From assembly GCA_964577935.1 (NCBI GenBank), contig CAZOAJ010000001.1:62001-126000 (forward strand): a DNA stretch of 64,000 nt, in the 5' to 3' direction. The position numbers were made by a program, and so were the translations under genes. Each line of letters begins with the position of its first letter. Within the stretch, counting starts at the first letter, position 1. Below, piece after piece: positions 1-8,761 of the stretch. The notes below the pieces were generated by a model, which worked only from the letters and a program-made list of their open reading frames with translations, did no database searches and was not told where the DNA came from. Origin of the DNA: JABDGV01 sp964577935. GTDB lineage: Bacteria > Chlamydiota > Chlamydiia > Chlamydiales > FEN-1388.

Positions 1-1
1 A

Positions 2-1321
2 ACCCATCAGGCAATGGCTCTTCTTGCTGCGGTTAAGGCTGATGCAGCCAAGTTTCATCGAAAGCCTAAATTCCTGATTGTATGTCCTACGTCCCTTGTG
101 TGGCATTGGAAGGAAAAACTTGGTCAGTATGTTCCATCTGCCGATGTTTTAGCCTATTTTGGAACAACACGCTCCGATTCTGCTCTCAAGGAATGTGAAG
201 TGCTCCTGACTACCTATGGAATTTGGAGAAATGAACGCAAGGAATTGCAAAAGCTTTCGTTTGATGTCGCGATTTTCGATGAGCTACAGATTGCCAAGAA
301 CCACTCAAGTTTGATCTGGTCAGCTTTGTCAGATATCAAGGCGAGAATGCGTCTTGGACTCACTGGAACGCCTATTGAAAACCAGTTGAGAGAGCTGAAA
401 GCTCTCTTCGATCTTATTCTTCCTGGGTATATGCCAGATGAATATCAGTTTCGAGAGCTTTTTATACGGCCAATCGAAAAAGGCTACATGGACACTCGTA
501 AAGAGTTGCTTGGTCGCTATGTCCGTCCTTTTATCCTACGTCGAAGAAAGCAAGATGTTTTACAGGATCTGCCGCATAAGCTCGAAGAGATTCGTCATAC
601 AGAGCTTCTTGGCGATCAGAAGATGCTCTATCGATCCGTGGCAGCAACCCATAGTGCACAGCTTTTGAGCGCCTTAAAGGATTCATCTTCAGTTGTTCCT
701 TATATGCATATATTTGCGCTGCTTTCTTCACTCAAGCAGATATCGAATCATCCAGCGACCTACCTTAAGGATATCGATAGCTATGAGAAATATGAGTCTG
801 GTAAGTGGAATGTCTTTGTTGAGCTTCTTGAAGAGGCGCAGGAGAGCGGTTTAAAAGTTGTTGTCTTTTCACAGTATCTTGCAATGCTCGATATTATGAC
901 TAAATACCTTGATTCATTAGGAATTGGGTACGCACAGATTCGAGGGCAGACGAAACGCCGTGGGGCCGAAATTTCAAGATTTCAAAACGATCCTGAATGT
1001 AAGGTCTTTTTAGGATCACTTCAGGCAGCAGGTCTCGGTATTGATTTAACCGCAGGATCTATTGTCATCCACTATGACCGATGGTGGAATGCTGCACGTG
1101 AAAACCAGGCTACCGATCGAGTTCATAGAATTGGGCAAGAACGTGGTGTGCAGGTCTATAAACTTGTCACAATCAATAGTATTGAAGAACGTATCGACCA
1201 GATGATTGCTCGTAAGGCATCCCTTCTTGAAGATGTTGTCAGCTGGGATGATCATCAAATTGTTAAAAAGCTTTCACGATCGGAACTTATTGAGCTTCTT
1301 GAAGGGCTGCAGGAAAAATAA
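2..1321 (+). CDS. SNF2/SWI2-family DEAD-like helicase, 5' end cut by window
   Basis: This is the C-terminal part of an SNF2-family ATPase, a DNA-translocating remodelling protein. The frame is open from base 2, so the gene starts outside the window. The first visible codons (THQAM) follow directly on the missing Walker A lysine of the usual GLGKT-Q motif. Visible motifs are the DExx box as DELQ (278-289), the motif III region LTGTPIENQL, and in the second RecA-like lobe VVVFSQY, GLGIDL, DRWWNAARENQATDR and HRIGQ. The protein ends at a TAA and is followed by an inverted repeat. The complete helicase at 40878-44342 is a paralogue. Chlamydia genomes also carry two such helicases. Which DNA transaction it serves is unknown. 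Confidence 0.93.
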   Translation, partial: THQAMALLAAVKADAAKFHRKPKFLIVCPTSLVWHWKEKLGQYVPSADVLAYFGTTRSDSALKECEVLLTTYGIWRNERKELQKLSFDVAIFDELQIAKNHSSLIWSALSDIKARMRLGLTGTPIENQLRELKALFDLILPGYMPDEYQFRELFIRPIEKGYMDTRKELLGRYVRPFILRRRKQDVLQDLPHKLEEIRHTELLGDQKMLYRSVAATHSAQLLSALKDSSSVVPYMHIFALLSSLKQISNHPATYLKDIDSYEKYESGKWNVFVELLEEAQESGLKVVVFSQYLAMLDIMTKYLDSLGIGYAQIRGQTKRRGAEISRFQNDPECKVFLGSLQAAGLGIDLTAGSIVIHYDRWWNAARENQATDRVHRIGQERGVQVYKLVTINSIEERIDQMIARKASLLEDVVSWDDHQIVKKLSRSELIELLEGLQEK

Positions 1322-1341
1322 AGATAAAGCCCATTCCTGAA

Positions 1342-1375
1342 GACAGTTTCAGTGATATATTTTGATGAAACTGTC
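1342..1375. terminator. Inverted repeat between convergent genes
   Basis: A perfect 10-bp stem (GACAGTTTCA at 1342-1351 pairs with TGAAACTGTC at 1366-1375) with a 14-nt loop fills the 54-bp gap between two convergent stop codons. There is no long T run on either side. It may act as a bidirectional terminator or 3'-end stabiliser. Confidence 0.5.
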
Positions 1376-3691
1376 TTATGGATACGCTGATTTTTGAGCC
1401 CGAGGGAGTTCTGATTGAACGAGGTCCATTAGTGAGTTATGAGACTGATCTGGCTTCTTCTTGACACGCTGGATAGCTCCATTATTATAGCACAATGTGA
1501 TGCCATGACCACCTGAAGGCGATACTATTTCAACGGTTTTAAAGTCAGCAGTCTCTCCTGCTGCAGCAACTTTTCTGCCAAGGTTTTCTTGAGCATCATA
1601 TACAAACTTAGCTTCATTTTTAATTTTTTTATCGAGAGTAGCTAACTGGGTATTTAATTTTTCAATATTTGCATTGATAGTGTTTATCTCATTTCTAGTT
1701 TCGAGATAAGACTTATTTTCATTGGAGTTGGGAGCTGGGAGCTCAAGAATCCTTCTGCTGAGCGCTTCTTTTCTCATTCGCGATTCTTCAAACTTTATTT
1801 TCATTTCATCATATTTTTGCTCGGTTTGTTTAATTTTCGCATCCAAAGTACCAAGCCGTTTTTTTTCTTCCTCGAGGAATTTTTTGGTTTCAAGAAGCTG
1901 TCTATACACCATGAAAGGCTGGTCATAGTGAGCCTTTGCATTATCTGTAAGATCATCTCTTAGACTCATACCGTCCTCGGTGAGAACTGAAGTTAGCTTC
2001 TGTCGGAGTATGTTGATATCAGTTTCGAGGGGGTTAGGAAGGGTGTTATATTCAGTTGCCTGTTCTTCTAGTTGCTGCTTATTTTTTTGAATCTCTTGCT
2101 CTAGTGTTTCAATTAGGGTTGAATTCTTGTGTAAGTCACTAATCTCCTTCTCTAGTGATTCAGTCAGATCAGCCCTTTCTTGTAGCTTTTTATAACCCGG
2201 AACATTCTGAAGCGTTTGAAGTTTTTTTTGTTGCTCTGCAAGTTGTATTAGTTTGTTCTTTTTATCTGTGGTATATTCCTTCATATTCTTCGCATATTGG
2301 GTATTTTTTCTCTTCCCGCCCATGATGTTGTCTTGCACACCTGTTATGACAATGATTTTTGTGCTCTCCATGCCGGAAGCATCCTTCCAGCCGGCAATTT
2401 TATTTACCGTATTTAAGCCGTCACATCCTGGAGATTCGAGGGCTTCCATTTCTGCATAGTTTTCGATAGCCCCTTTTGCGATGGCCGAAACAATTTGGCC
2501 GCAAGATCCATATCCAAATGCATTGTTTTGCACAAAGTGCTGAGCAGCGCTGCCAGCATCAGAAAATGGAACTTTCAGAAGAGCAAAATCGACTGTAAAG
2601 TTTACCTCTTTTTGGTTCATAGCAATTGCTTGTTGAATAAAATGACCTGCCACGCCTGTTCCAAGAGAGTTTCCAAATACCCCGATCTGGTTAACTCCAA
2701 ATTGCTTGAACTGGTTTAAGATGCCCTTTGTGGCTGCGATAATTTTTGTTTCAGAACATTCTGTTGTGTTTTGTGTATCTTTGTTTTTAGGTAGTGCGCG
2801 TTTGTTTTTATCTTTGGCAATATCTGCTTTCATTATGTAGTCGCCTGGATAGGAACAAAGGGCCACGTTGTACCCCTTCTGGGTAAAATGGAGTAGGTCA
2901 GTTCCTATGCTAAAACGGGTTTCAGCATTTCCATGAAAGTAAAAAACTGTAGGAGAGTCTTGCGTGTTACCTTGAGGTATTAATAACGTTGTTTCAAGCT
3001 CAAGTCCTCCCTCTATAGGATATCGAAGATGTGCAATCGTTGTTCCTTTGGAATGTGTTTCGATAATTTGTTCTAACTCGGTAATTTCGTCACTATAATG
3101 CTCTCCATCTATTGTGCATCCTGCAGGGTTCAGCTGGTTACGCAGCGCATCTTGATAAATAAATGATCGTCCATCGGCTCCGATCGATCGTAGAAAATTC
3201 GTGACCAGATCATTTTTTAAGAAATTTTTTAGAGAGCCTGTTCTCCTGTAGCAATCGGCAAGGTTCAGTCCGAACCCAGGAATCATGGATAAAAGGCTGA
3301 CCTGTGTCTGAAAGGCAAGGTATTTTTCCCAGGACATCGATTTCTTTTCAGCTGAGAAGTCTCTTTTGATTTCAGAAGAAATCTTTGTTGTTGTACCCGG
3401 AGTAATGGCTTGGGCTGCAGGATTCTGATTTGCTTCGGAGGTTTTACAGGATAGCGGTGCAATCCTATTAGCTATCCATACAAGTGCTGCTGGGACTGCA
3501 AATGCAATTGCAGAGGCAGCTCCTAATGGCATGGCAAGAGGGGTTGCCAGTGTGCTAATAACTCCTGTTGATACCAATCGTGTTATGTCCCGAATGGTTC
3601 TGCCTGAATATTTTGAAGGTGAAGTTTGATCTGCTTGAGATGAAATTCCGGCCGCAGTTTGGATGCTTTTGCCTATTTCTGATGCAGACAT
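1376..3691 (-). CDS. Alpha/beta-hydrolase-like protein with coiled-coil insertion
   Basis: A 771-residue protein that looks like a chlamydial CHLPS-type (DUF818) alpha/beta hydrolase; the family link is from memory. Residues about 40-75 are hydrophobic (one or two membrane segments). The hydrolase part shows an oxyanion-type FYFHGNAE, a nucleophile elbow GNSLGTG near residue 340, a candidate acid in ITGVQDN near 453 and a candidate His in SPSGGHG near 728. Between the acid and the His lies a region of about 270 residues rich in E/K/Q/L heptads (roughly 475-700), predicted coiled coil. The start is an ATG six bases after GGAGG. Downstream it converges on the SNF2 gene. Substrate unknown; it may sit at a membrane. 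Confidence 0.7.
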   Translation of the reverse strand: MSASEIGKSIQTAAGISSQADQTSPSKYSGRTIRDITRLVSTGVISTLATPLAMPLGAASAIAFAVPAALVWIANRIAPLSCKTSEANQNPAAQAITPGTTTKISSEIKRDFSAEKKSMSWEKYLAFQTQVSLLSMIPGFGLNLADCYRRTGSLKNFLKNDLVTNFLRSIGADGRSFIYQDALRNQLNPAGCTIDGEHYSDEITELEQIIETHSKGTTIAHLRYPIEGGLELETTLLIPQGNTQDSPTVFYFHGNAETRFSIGTDLLHFTQKGYNVALCSYPGDYIMKADIAKDKNKRALPKNKDTQNTTECSETKIIAATKGILNQFKQFGVNQIGVFGNSLGTGVAGHFIQQAIAMNQKEVNFTVDFALLKVPFSDAGSAAQHFVQNNAFGYGSCGQIVSAIAKGAIENYAEMEALESPGCDGLNTVNKIAGWKDASGMESTKIIVITGVQDNIMGGKRKNTQYAKNMKEYTTDKKNKLIQLAEQQKKLQTLQNVPGYKKLQERADLTESLEKEISDLHKNSTLIETLEQEIQKNKQQLEEQATEYNTLPNPLETDINILRQKLTSVLTEDGMSLRDDLTDNAKAHYDQPFMVYRQLLETKKFLEEEKKRLGTLDAKIKQTEQKYDEMKIKFEESRMRKEALSRRILELPAPNSNENKSYLETRNEINTINANIEKLNTQLATLDKKIKNEAKFVYDAQENLGRKVAAAGETADFKTVEIVSPSGGHGITLCYNNGAIQRVKKKPDQSHNSLMDLVQSELPRAQKSAYP

Positions 3692-3808
3692 CTGCTGCCT
3701 CCAGTTGTTTCCTTAATTATAACCGTGAAAGTGGGTATTTGGTAATAATTTATTTGAAACTCTGGAGGCGTTTGGAAAGAAGGAGAAGGAATTTAACTTC
3801 TACGCCCG

Positions 3809-5311
3809 TTACTCATCCAAATCCAAAAAGGTAATTTCTTCATTTTCATCTTCAATAGAGTCTTTTTCATGGTGAGCTAAAGCGTCAGAGTGTGCTCTGA
3901 GCGATTTCAAGTCACGATCGAGTAAAGCTTTATCTTGTTGGTCAGCTTCGCTTGAAAGCGAGGGCTCTTTTTTCTTCTTGGTTGGCTGTTCTGCCTTAGT
4001 CTCTTTTCCTCGTACGTGGAAAACAAGTGGGACCCCATTAAAATGAAAGGTCTCGCGGAGTTTATTGACGAGGTAGCGCTTGTAGCTTTCTTCAAGAAGT
4101 TTAGGGGCATTTACAAATAGGACGAAGCGGGGAGGGTTGATACCTATTTGAGCTAAATAGTAAATGCGTAGACGTCTTCCTCCAATAACCGGAGGATGGT
4201 AGGTCTGAAGCCATTTAATAGTCGCTTTATTGAGTTGATGGGTTGTAATCCGCAAAGAGGATACTTTGAGAACTTCATCGACATGTTCAAAAACTTCCTT
4301 CAGGTTGCGGCCTGTCATCGCAGAGGTGCAAATCTTGGGGCAGTGTTTGACAAAGGTGTTTTCAAGATCAATTCCTTGGAGAGCATGCTCCATTCTGAAG
4401 CCTTTGACTAAATCCCACTTATTCAACGCGATAACACAGCCTTTTCCTGCCTCTTCGATCTGGGACAGAATTTTTTTGTCTTCAGTCGTGAGTCCCTGTT
4501 GGCAGTCAAGAAGCAGAACGCAAATGTCGGCACGTTCAATCGCAGTTTGCGTTCTCATAGAAGCAAATTTTTCAACGACCTCTTTTTCTTTATGCTTCCT
4601 TCGAATCCCGGCGGTATCAATAAGGATATATTGCTTTCCGTCAAGTTCAATAGGAGTGTCGATTGAATCCCGCGTTGTTCCTGCGATAGGACTTACAATG
4701 CATCGATCTTCGCCAAGGAGCGTGTTAATAAAGAGCGATTTACCTACATTTGGCCGCCCAACAATAGCCACTTTTGGAGGACTTTGAATTTCATTTGCAT
4801 CAAAGAGTTCTGAGGGGAGTGGATTGAGAGCCGTTTCAATGAGCTCTGCCATTTGATACCGTTGAATCGCAGAAACTGCAATCATATTGGGGATACCTAA
4901 TGAAGCAAAGAGATGAACTGCGCCGCGTCGTTCTTCATTATCAATCTTATTAACAGCAAGGCAGACAGGTTTTTTTGTTCGTCTAAGAACTTTGGCGACC
5001 TCTAAGTCAAGGGGGGTAATTCCAGCAGTGGCATCGACAACCTGGATAATACTGTCTGCTTCTTCAATAGCAATGAGCGCTTGACGTGTTACTTCTTCGG
5101 AAAAAAGATTTGTTCCCTTAGCGGCAATGCCGCCGGTGTCAATCACATCAAACTGTTTGCCAAAGAGTTCACTTGTGGCATACAGCCTATCTCGTGTAAC
5201 ACCCTCTGCTTCATCAACAATTGAGATGCGTTTGCCAACGATTGCGTTGAAAAGAGCTGATTTTCCCACATTAGGACGGCCAACTAAGGCGATAAGAGCA
5301 CGTCTACTCAT
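3809..5311 (-). CDS. der: Ribosome biogenesis GTPase Der (EngA)
   Basis: Der is an essential tandem GTPase that helps mature the 50S subunit in the cytoplasm. Both G domains are complete. The first has GRPNVGKSALFN near the N-terminus, DTGG and NKID. The second has GRPNVGKSLFIN, DTAGIRR and NKWD. The KH-like C-terminal domain follows (GRRLRIYYLAQ, PPRFVLFVN). The last 60 or so residues form a charged tail (KKKKEP then an acidic end EDENEEITFLDLDE), which is longer than in many homologues. Length 500 residues, close to the family norm. It appears monocistronic, with 240 bp to the divergent SulP gene. In C. trachomatis the same gene (CT703) lies close to clpX. Confidence 0.97.
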   Translation of the reverse strand: MSRRALIALVGRPNVGKSALFNAIVGKRISIVDEAEGVTRDRLYATSELFGKQFDVIDTGGIAAKGTNLFSEEVTRQALIAIEEADSIIQVVDATAGITPLDLEVAKVLRRTKKPVCLAVNKIDNEERRGAVHLFASLGIPNMIAVSAIQRYQMAELIETALNPLPSELFDANEIQSPPKVAIVGRPNVGKSLFINTLLGEDRCIVSPIAGTTRDSIDTPIELDGKQYILIDTAGIRRKHKEKEVVEKFASMRTQTAIERADICVLLLDCQQGLTTEDKKILSQIEEAGKGCVIALNKWDLVKGFRMEHALQGIDLENTFVKHCPKICTSAMTGRNLKEVFEHVDEVLKVSSLRITTHQLNKATIKWLQTYHPPVIGGRRLRIYYLAQIGINPPRFVLFVNAPKLLEESYKRYLVNKLRETFHFNGVPLVFHVRGKETKAEQPTKKKKEPSLSSEADQQDKALLDRDLKSLRAHSDALAHHEKDSIEDENEEITFLDLDE

Positions 5312-5551
5312 AGTATCTCGACTAAAAAAAGAAAAACTATATCACTTTGGATCTAATTATTCCCGAATTTATCATTTTGGGAACTTAATATCTCGGACTA
5401 TGAGAGAGATCTGGTCCCATTTACGTATATTTTACGGAAATAAGCAGCTTTCAAATCATAAAATAGAATAAGCAGGTGATGAGGTTGGTGGCAAAAAGTC
5501 TTCCTTCAGACTATAGTTAGCAGACAAAATACCCTAAATAGATGTGCTGAG

Positions 5552-7417
5552 ATGATTCGAAACCTTGACGAAATATCGCTTAATCCTTTCATACGCGATT
5601 TTCGGGCATATTCATGGGGTTTTTTACGTAAAGATATTGTTTCAGGTATAGCTGTAGCTCTTTTATCTCTTCCTCAAGGTATTGCGTACTCGATTGTTGC
5701 AGGACTTCCCCCCTCTGCGGGTATTTTTGCGACTATTTTTGGAACAATCATAGCAGCAATATTGGGTTCATCAAGGCTTTTGATTATTGGTCCAAACAAT
5801 GCTTCTGTTTTGCTTTTACAGACAGCAACAGCAGATATCCTCTATCGGTACTATCCCTATCTTGACGATGCCGATCGCATGCTTGTCTCGTTTGAGGTTA
5901 TGGCTGCGCTCACTCTGCTCATAGGCCTTGCGCAAATTGCAGCTGCCTTTTTTAAACTTGGGCGTGTGGTTCAGTTTGTCAGCTTATCGGTTGTTGTCGG
6001 ATACATTGCAGGATCCGCCTTTGCTATAGGTGTTGATCAGCTCTACACAATAACTGGGATATCTCCTTCAATAGACCCTCATTCCCTCTATGAAAAAATA
6101 AGTTATTTCATCACCAATATCAACAGGGTTCATTGGATCACTCTCGGGGTCTCTTTAGCGAGTATTTTCTGCCTGAAGTTTTTGAAGCAGTTTAAGATGA
6201 ATATACCTGTTTCGCTCCTCATGGTTGTCATCGTTACAATTCTTTCAACAAGCTTTAATCTATCTTCAATCGAGGATAGTAGAGGACGATCCCTCCAGTT
6301 GATAGGTGAAAGTGAGCTTGGAGATGATTATATCACGGCTCAGCCGCCCCTATTTGAACTGAGATTGTTGAGTACACTCGTTCCAATCGCTTTTGCAATC
6401 GCCTTTATAGGGATGCTTGAAACACATTCAATTGCTAAATCATTGGCTGCAAATACAGGGCAGCATGTGCACACAAGCCAGGAGTTATTTGCATTAGGCT
6501 GTTCAAATTTCTTCATGTCTTTCTTTGGGGCGCTTCCTTGTTCTGGAAGTATTTCAAGAAGCGCGCTGAATTATGAATCAGGTGCTAAAACGCGCTTTGC
6601 TGCTATTTTTTCTGGTATATTTGTCTGGCTTATGGCGTGGTTTTTTTGGCCACTTATGCAATATGTTCCTTTAGCAGCTCTTGGATCGCTTCTTCTGATG
6701 ACATGTATGCGAATGGTTGATATGAAGCAGTTACAGCTTTGTTTAAGAACCACACGATCCGATGGGCTTGTTCTTGTAGTCACCTTCTTTTCCTGTATTT
6801 TCTTGAGTCTGCAAGTGGCATTTTACATTGGCATTATGCTTTCAATTATTCTCTATTTACGAAAAGCTGCAACCCCTCGCGTTGTCGAATATCTTTATGA
6901 TCCGGTCTCTTTTGAGCTTAAGCCTTTGAATGCCGAAGATCGCCATGATCCACGGCCTATTCGAATTATCAATGTGGAAGGAGAGCTTTTTTTTGGAGCT
7001 GTAGACCTCTTCCAGTTTGCTCTCCGCGAAATTGCGGAGGACGATTCCTCAACGAAGGTTATTATCCTGCGCCTCAAGCACGTCCGTGATTTGGATGCGA
7101 GTGCTGCTTTAGCCTTAAAACAGCTCCACGATTATTTGAGAAAATATGATCGGTATCTTATCGTGGCAAGCTTTCCTGTCCACGTTTATGAAGTGCTTGA
7201 AAGTTCCGGGTTAATACGCATTATCGGGAAAGATAATTTGATTCCGATAGATGAAGAGTCTCCTTATGTCTCTGTAGAAAAGGCTTTAGCACGAGCTCAA
7301 GTAATTATGAAGGCTGAAAAAGCTCATACATCTACGGGAGATATTCTGGAAGATGACATTGCTCCTCTGGTTCTGGAATCGGGTCATACTTCAACGTTGT
7401 CCCAGAACCCAGAGTAA
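5552..7417 (+). CDS. SulP-family anion transporter with STAS domain
   Basis: A 621-residue SLC26/SulP inner-membrane permease. The N-terminal signature is present (GIAVALLSLPQGIAYSIVAG), followed by about 12 hydrophobic segments up to residue 450. A cytoplasmic STAS domain follows (about 465-570: IIRLKHVRDLDASAALALKQL type core). Family members move sulfate, bicarbonate, chloride or dicarboxylates; the substrate cannot be read here. The ATG has only a weak Shine-Dalgarno (SD) sequence. The last 86 bases overlap the 3' end of the convergent YidD-like gene, so both stop codons lie within the partner gene. Confidence 0.93.
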   Translation: MIRNLDEISLNPFIRDFRAYSWGFLRKDIVSGIAVALLSLPQGIAYSIVAGLPPSAGIFATIFGTIIAAILGSSRLLIIGPNNASVLLLQTATADILYRYYPYLDDADRMLVSFEVMAALTLLIGLAQIAAAFFKLGRVVQFVSLSVVVGYIAGSAFAIGVDQLYTITGISPSIDPHSLYEKISYFITNINRVHWITLGVSLASIFCLKFLKQFKMNIPVSLLMVVIVTILSTSFNLSSIEDSRGRSLQLIGESELGDDYITAQPPLFELRLLSTLVPIAFAIAFIGMLETHSIAKSLAANTGQHVHTSQELFALGCSNFFMSFFGALPCSGSISRSALNYESGAKTRFAAIFSGIFVWLMAWFFWPLMQYVPLAALGSLLLMTCMRMVDMKQLQLCLRTTRSDGLVLVVTFFSCIFLSLQVAFYIGIMLSIILYLRKAATPRVVEYLYDPVSFELKPLNAEDRHDPRPIRIINVEGELFFGAVDLFQFALREIAEDDSSTKVIILRLKHVRDLDASAALALKQLHDYLRKYDRYLIVASFPVHVYEVLESSGLIRIIGKDNLIPIDEESPYVSVEKALARAQVIMKAEKAHTSTGDILEDDIAPLVLESGHTSTLSQNPE

Positions 7418-7724
7418 TGAGAGGATAGAGCCCTTCATCGCTATTTTCTCTCATGAGCCGATCGCAACCAAGCAAAACCCCCATAAAGAAGCCATGTTTT
7501 TGGATTGCTTGTCTTGTATATTCAGAGCTTGAGGGGTAAAAATGGCTTCGAGGTCCATCAGCATCGGAGATGACCTTCTGATGAAACTCTATAATGGTCA
7601 ATGCACCGCAATCGGATCCTACTGCCGGTTCTACTCCTGCCAAACAGCTTAAAATCCATATTTGAGCTGTAAGACAGGAAAGATACGCTCTTGATCGAAA
7701 AGGGAATTTATACGATTTTTCCAT
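7332..7724 (-). CDS. Divergent YidD-like protein
   Basis: A 130-residue protein whose core (about 45-95) matches the pattern of YidD membrane-insertion factors: HQKVIS, DG, FYPSSSEYT, AIQKHG, LLGCDRLMR. The conserved cysteines of the classical FYPSCS motif are replaced (SHFYPSSS). The N-terminus (KFPFRSR then a hydrophobic stretch ending near AVGS) resembles a signal peptide, which supports the ATG at 7724 although it lies 76 bases inside the upstream lipoprotein gene. A TTG further in is the alternative start. It is translationally linked to the TPR lipoprotein gene, so the two probably act together at the membrane. A canonical YidD is encoded at 48969-49328. Confidence 0.72.
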   Translation of the reverse strand: MEKSYKFPFRSRAYLSCLTAQIWILSCLAGVEPAVGSDCGALTIIEFHQKVISDADGPRSHFYPSSSEYTRQAIQKHGFFMGVLLGCDRLMRENSDEGLYPLITLGSGTTLKYDPIPEPEEQCHLPEYLP

Positions 7725-8650
7725 AACTTTTCATTGTAATGTTGTGCTGCAAGACCACCCCCCAAGATTCCTCCCCCATACCAACCAACCTCTGCCCCCA
7801 AAGTGATAAGGCCAAAAGCAACTTCTCCTCGAGAAAGGAACTGGACTCCAGCAGCGATAAAAAGACCGTTTAAGGCGAAAGAGGTGAGTGCTGTTTTATA
7901 CTGGCCTAGGTATGCAAAACCGCTTCCAGGAAGTATGGCGTTTAAGGTTTCTGGAACAAGTGGAGGAACCATTTCATTTTGGATGGCTGTGATTGTCTCG
8001 GAAAGAGAGAGGGATGGGGTCGATAGATTCGTTGAAAGCTCTTCAGAGAGCTTTTTTGGAATCTGCCCGTAATGTGTTACATGATACCAACAGGCCATCT
8101 TTCGGTATGTTTCTGGGCTCTCAATCTTCAGCCCTTCAAAAAGATTGATGACCTGACTCGTCTTTCCAAGTCTATCATAACACTCAATGAGCATTGCAAG
8201 AATTTGAGGTCTTAACGGAGAGGTTTCGGGAAGCTCTGACAGAGAACTTGCTTCGAAGATGTGAGCTGCTTCTTTATAGTTATTCTGTAGGTAGTAGGTG
8301 AGGAAGAGATCATATTCAATCTCTTGGCGACGAGCTTGTGACATATGGGAGCTCATCTGCGATATCATATGGGCGCGTTTAAAACAAAACAGGGCTGTGG
8401 GGAGGTCTTCATTTTGGGCAAAGCGTTTCCCTAAGTTAAGCTCTTTTCCCCATTCAGTATATCGCTCAAGATCAGACATGGGAGTAAAAGCCGGTTCTAA
8501 TCGGACAATTCTTGTCAGCGAGATTTGCTGAGGAACTTCATGCGATCGTGTTTTTTTAGCGACGCAGCTAGTGGATAGGCAGGAGAGTAAAAGAATAAGC
8601 TGTAAAAAAATAAATTTGCTTCGGGAGTTCTTTTGCAATTGGCGATTCAT
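7649..8650 (-). CDS. TPR lipoprotein with C-terminal membrane segments
   Basis: A 333-residue lipoprotein. A basic N-terminus and hydrophobic stretch end in the lipobox LSTSC, so Cys is probably lipidated. Residues about 65-210 are helical with TPR-like pairs (GKRFAQNEDLPTALFCFKRAH, YNEAAHIFEA-like). The C-terminal third holds glycine-rich hydrophobic segments (LPGSGFAYLGQYKTALTSFALNG, VAFGLITLGAEVGWYGGG). This lipoprotein plus PGSG-x-G-type membrane region followed by a YidD-like gene looks like a functional pair, possibly in envelope assembly. No precise function is recognised. Confidence 0.78.
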   Translation of the reverse strand: MNRQLQKNSRSKFIFLQLILLLSCLSTSCVAKKTRSHEVPQQISLTRIVRLEPAFTPMSDLERYTEWGKELNLGKRFAQNEDLPTALFCFKRAHMISQMSSHMSQARRQEIEYDLFLTYYLQNNYKEAAHIFEASSLSELPETSPLRPQILAMLIECYDRLGKTSQVINLFEGLKIESPETYRKMACWYHVTHYGQIPKKLSEELSTNLSTPSLSLSETITAIQNEMVPPLVPETLNAILPGSGFAYLGQYKTALTSFALNGLFIAAGVQFLSRGEVAFGLITLGAEVGWYGGGILGGGLAAQHYNEKLWKNRINSLFDQERIFPVLQLKYGF

Positions 8651-8711
8651 AAATCGTATCTACATTACCCCAGAAATGAGGGTCTTGATAAATGGGGCCT
8701 TTGGAATATTA

Positions 8712-8742
8712 TACATCTGGGAGCTAAAACCCCCCAGATGTA
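8712..8742 (-). terminator. Hairpin downstream of the secretin gene
   Basis: A 10-bp perfect stem (TACATCTGGG at 8712-8721 with CCCAGATGTA at 8733-8742) lies 20 bp past the sctC stop codon, in the gap before the lipoprotein gene. The T run is on the plus-strand side (ATTTTT), so for minus-strand transcripts it is a hairpin without a clear U tract. It plausibly marks the 3' end of the T3SS core operon. Confidence 0.45.
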
Positions 8743-8761
8743 ATTTTTAGGAGCCGTTGAT

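Noticed and set aside
4266..4787. 173-codon open frame on the plus strand
   Set aside because: Antisense shadow of der, rich in Ser and Arg as such shadows are, with no own signals.
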